A stretch of DNA of 64,000 bases. Source: an uncultured Flavobacteriaceae bacterium (GTDB lineage: Bacteria; Bacteroidota; Bacteroidia; Flavobacteriales; Flavobacteriaceae). Shown here piece by piece: positions 62,853-64,000 of the stretch. The position numbers were made by a program, and so were the translations under genes. Position 1 is the stretch's first letter. Each line of letters starts with the position of its first letter. The notes beneath the pieces are model-generated. The model was not told where the DNA came from and made no database searches. It was given only the letters and a program-made list of their open reading frames with translations. The DNA is taken from positions 1-64,000 of the forward strand of contig CAJIZJ010000009.1 in NCBI GenBank assembly GCA_905181825.1, written 5' to 3'.

Positions 62853-64000
62853 ATGAAAACAATACAAGACCTAAATTTTAAAAATAAAAAAGCACTAATA
62901 CGAGTTGATTTCAACGTCCCTTTAAATGACCGATTTGAGGTTACAGACTCCACTAGGATTGTTTCTGCTAAACCTACAATTATAAAGGTTTTAGAAGATG
63001 GCGGAAGTTGTGTTTTAATGTCTCACCTGGGTAGACCAAAATCTCAAGAGCCAGCTTTTTCATTACGACACATCGTGAGCACGCTTGAAACTGTTTTGGG
63101 CGTTGAGGTTTTATTTTCTAGTAATTGTATTGGAGAAGAGGCTCAAGCCGCTTGTGATAATCTCAAGGCTGGCCAAGTGCTTTTGTTGGAAAACTTGAGA
63201 TATCATTCAGAAGAAACAAGCGGAGATTTAGGGTTTGCAGAAGCGCTATCAAAGCTAGGAGATTTTTATATTAATGATGCCTTTGGAACCGCTCACAGAG
63301 CACATGCTTCAACTACAATTATTGCACAATTTTTCTCAGAAAACAAATGTTTTGGAAGCTTATTAGCTCAAGAAATAGAAAGTATTGATAAAGTAATGCA
63401 AACAGGAGAAAAACCTGTTTTAGCAATTTTAGGAGGTGCTAAAGTATCCTCAAAGATTACAATTATAGACAATATATTAGACAAGGTAGATCATTTAATT
63501 ATTGGTGGCGGGATGACTTTTACTTTTGTAAAAGCGCAAGGCGGCAAAGTCGGAGATTCTATCTGTGAAGATGATAAAATGGAGCTGGCGCTTCAAATCT
63601 TAGAAAGAGCTAAGGAAAAAAACGTACAAGTTCACATTCCTGTTGATGTTTTGGCTGCAGATGATTTTAGTAACGATGCCAATACCCAAATAGTAGATGT
63701 TAGAGCAATTCCTGAAAACTGGCAGGGATTGGATTGTGGTCCAAAATCAAAAGCAATATTTCACGACGTAGTTCAACAATGTAAGACAATATTATGGAAC
63801 GGTCCTTTAGGCGTTTTTGAAATGGAGACTTTTTCAGCCGGAACGATTGCATTGGGAGATTCAATTTCGGAAGCAACCAAAAACGGAGCTTTTTCTTTAG
63901 TTGGAGGAGGTGATTCAGTTTCTGCAGTGAAGCAATTTGGTTTTGAAAATAAAGTTAGTTATGTAAGTACAGGGGGGGGCGCAATGCTTGAAAGCCTTGA
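62853..64000 (+). CDS. pgk: Phosphoglycerate kinase, 3' truncated by window edge
   Basis: Not listed in the ORF track because no stop is reached. The ATG at 62853 opens MKTIQDLNFKNKKALIRVDFNVPLND, the universal PGK signature (RVDFNVPL). The next conserved blocks are seen in the DNA: SHLGRPK, LLENLRYH, NDAFGTAHRAHAST, LGGAKVSSKI and GGGMTFTFVKAQGG. The frame stays open to the last base (about 382 codons of roughly 395), so only the tail is missing. Glycolytic/gluconeogenic enzyme, probably monocistronic. Confidence 0.96.
   Translation, partial: MKTIQDLNFKNKKALIRVDFNVPLNDRFEVTDSTRIVSAKPTIIKVLEDGGSCVLMSHLGRPKSQEPAFSLRHIVSTLETVLGVEVLFSSNCIGEEAQAACDNLKAGQVLLLENLRYHSEETSGDLGFAEALSKLGDFYINDAFGTAHRAHASTTIIAQFFSENKCFGSLLAQEIESIDKVMQTGEKPVLAILGGAKVSSKITIIDNILDKVDHLIIGGGMTFTFVKAQGGKVGDSICEDDKMELALQILERAKEKNVQVHIPVDVLAADDFSNDANTQIVDVRAIPENWQGLDCGPKSKAIFHDVVQQCKTILWNGPLGVFEMETFSAGTIALGDSISEATKNGAFSLVGGGDSVSAVKQFGFENKVSYVSTGGGAMLESL

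Noticed and set aside
1-64000. CRISPR arrays, transposons, phage or defence genes
   Set aside because: No spaced direct repeats of CRISPR type, no transposase, integrase or recombinase motifs, and no restriction or toxin-antitoxin pairs were recognised.

Overview
The window looks like chromosomal DNA of a marine-type member of the Bacteroidota, most likely family Flavobacteriaceae. The evidence is an AT-rich sequence, weak or absent Shine-Dalgarno signals, many candidate promoters with the Bacteroidota -7 motif TAnnTTTG, a complete flavobacterial Bat (aerotolerance) operon, GIN-domain and OmpA-like envelope proteins, and several gene neighbourhoods familiar from this family (DUF4175-ybeY-mnmG, tdk-alr, rnpA-S41 peptidase). 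Almost all of it is core genome. I found no prophage, insertion sequence, CRISPR array or defence island.

Layout. At 0-8.5 kb are a 5'-truncated ammonium transporter, PEP carboxylase, a CYTH protein, an ALDH7-type aldehyde dehydrogenase, a decaying secreted GH43 glycosidase pseudogene and an AlbA_2-type protein. At 8.7-17.7 kb is the Bat operon: MoxR ATPase, DUF58, a BatD-like membrane protein, BatA, BatB, BatC, BatD and BatE. At 17.8-33.2 kb are a SulP transporter with a small membrane protein, CvpA, pheS, gpsA, tdk, alr, asd, an orphan ABC ATPase, an SPFH protein, a lipoprotein with a duplicated domain, glnS and folB. At 33.2-42.1 kb are a lipid kinase, tRNA-Cys, a LysE exporter, a GIN protein, rnr, a roughly 530-base gene-free AT-rich region, rpiB, a GNAT protein, an OmpA-like protein, an S41 protease and rnpA. 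At 42.1-54.1 kb are M1 and S8 peptidases, an MBL hydrolase, a second SulP with a UspA protein, lepA, gltX and alkB. At 54.2-64 kb are DUF4175, ybeY, mnmG, a methyltransferase, an OmpH-like lipoprotein, holB and a 3'-truncated pgk that the ORF track misses.

The most interesting non-coding signals concern chromosome replication and segregation. The 37.85-38.38 kb gap between the divergent genes rnr and rpiB holds a perfect DnaA box (TTATCCACA), a near-box (TTATCAACA), three DnaA-box-like 9-mers phased exactly 11 bases apart, and long AT-only stretches. I propose it as a candidate oriC. About 20 kb to the right, two ParB-type parS palindromes (TGTTCCACGTGGAACA and a one-mismatch copy) bracket mnmG. 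Together they suggest a replication-origin-proximal region. dnaA, parA and parB are not in the window, and hand-sampled GC skew did not clearly support an origin at this exact place.

Promoter calls rest on motif matches only. Several -7 boxes sit so close to start codons (holB, gltX) that leaderless or nearly leaderless mRNAs are likely.
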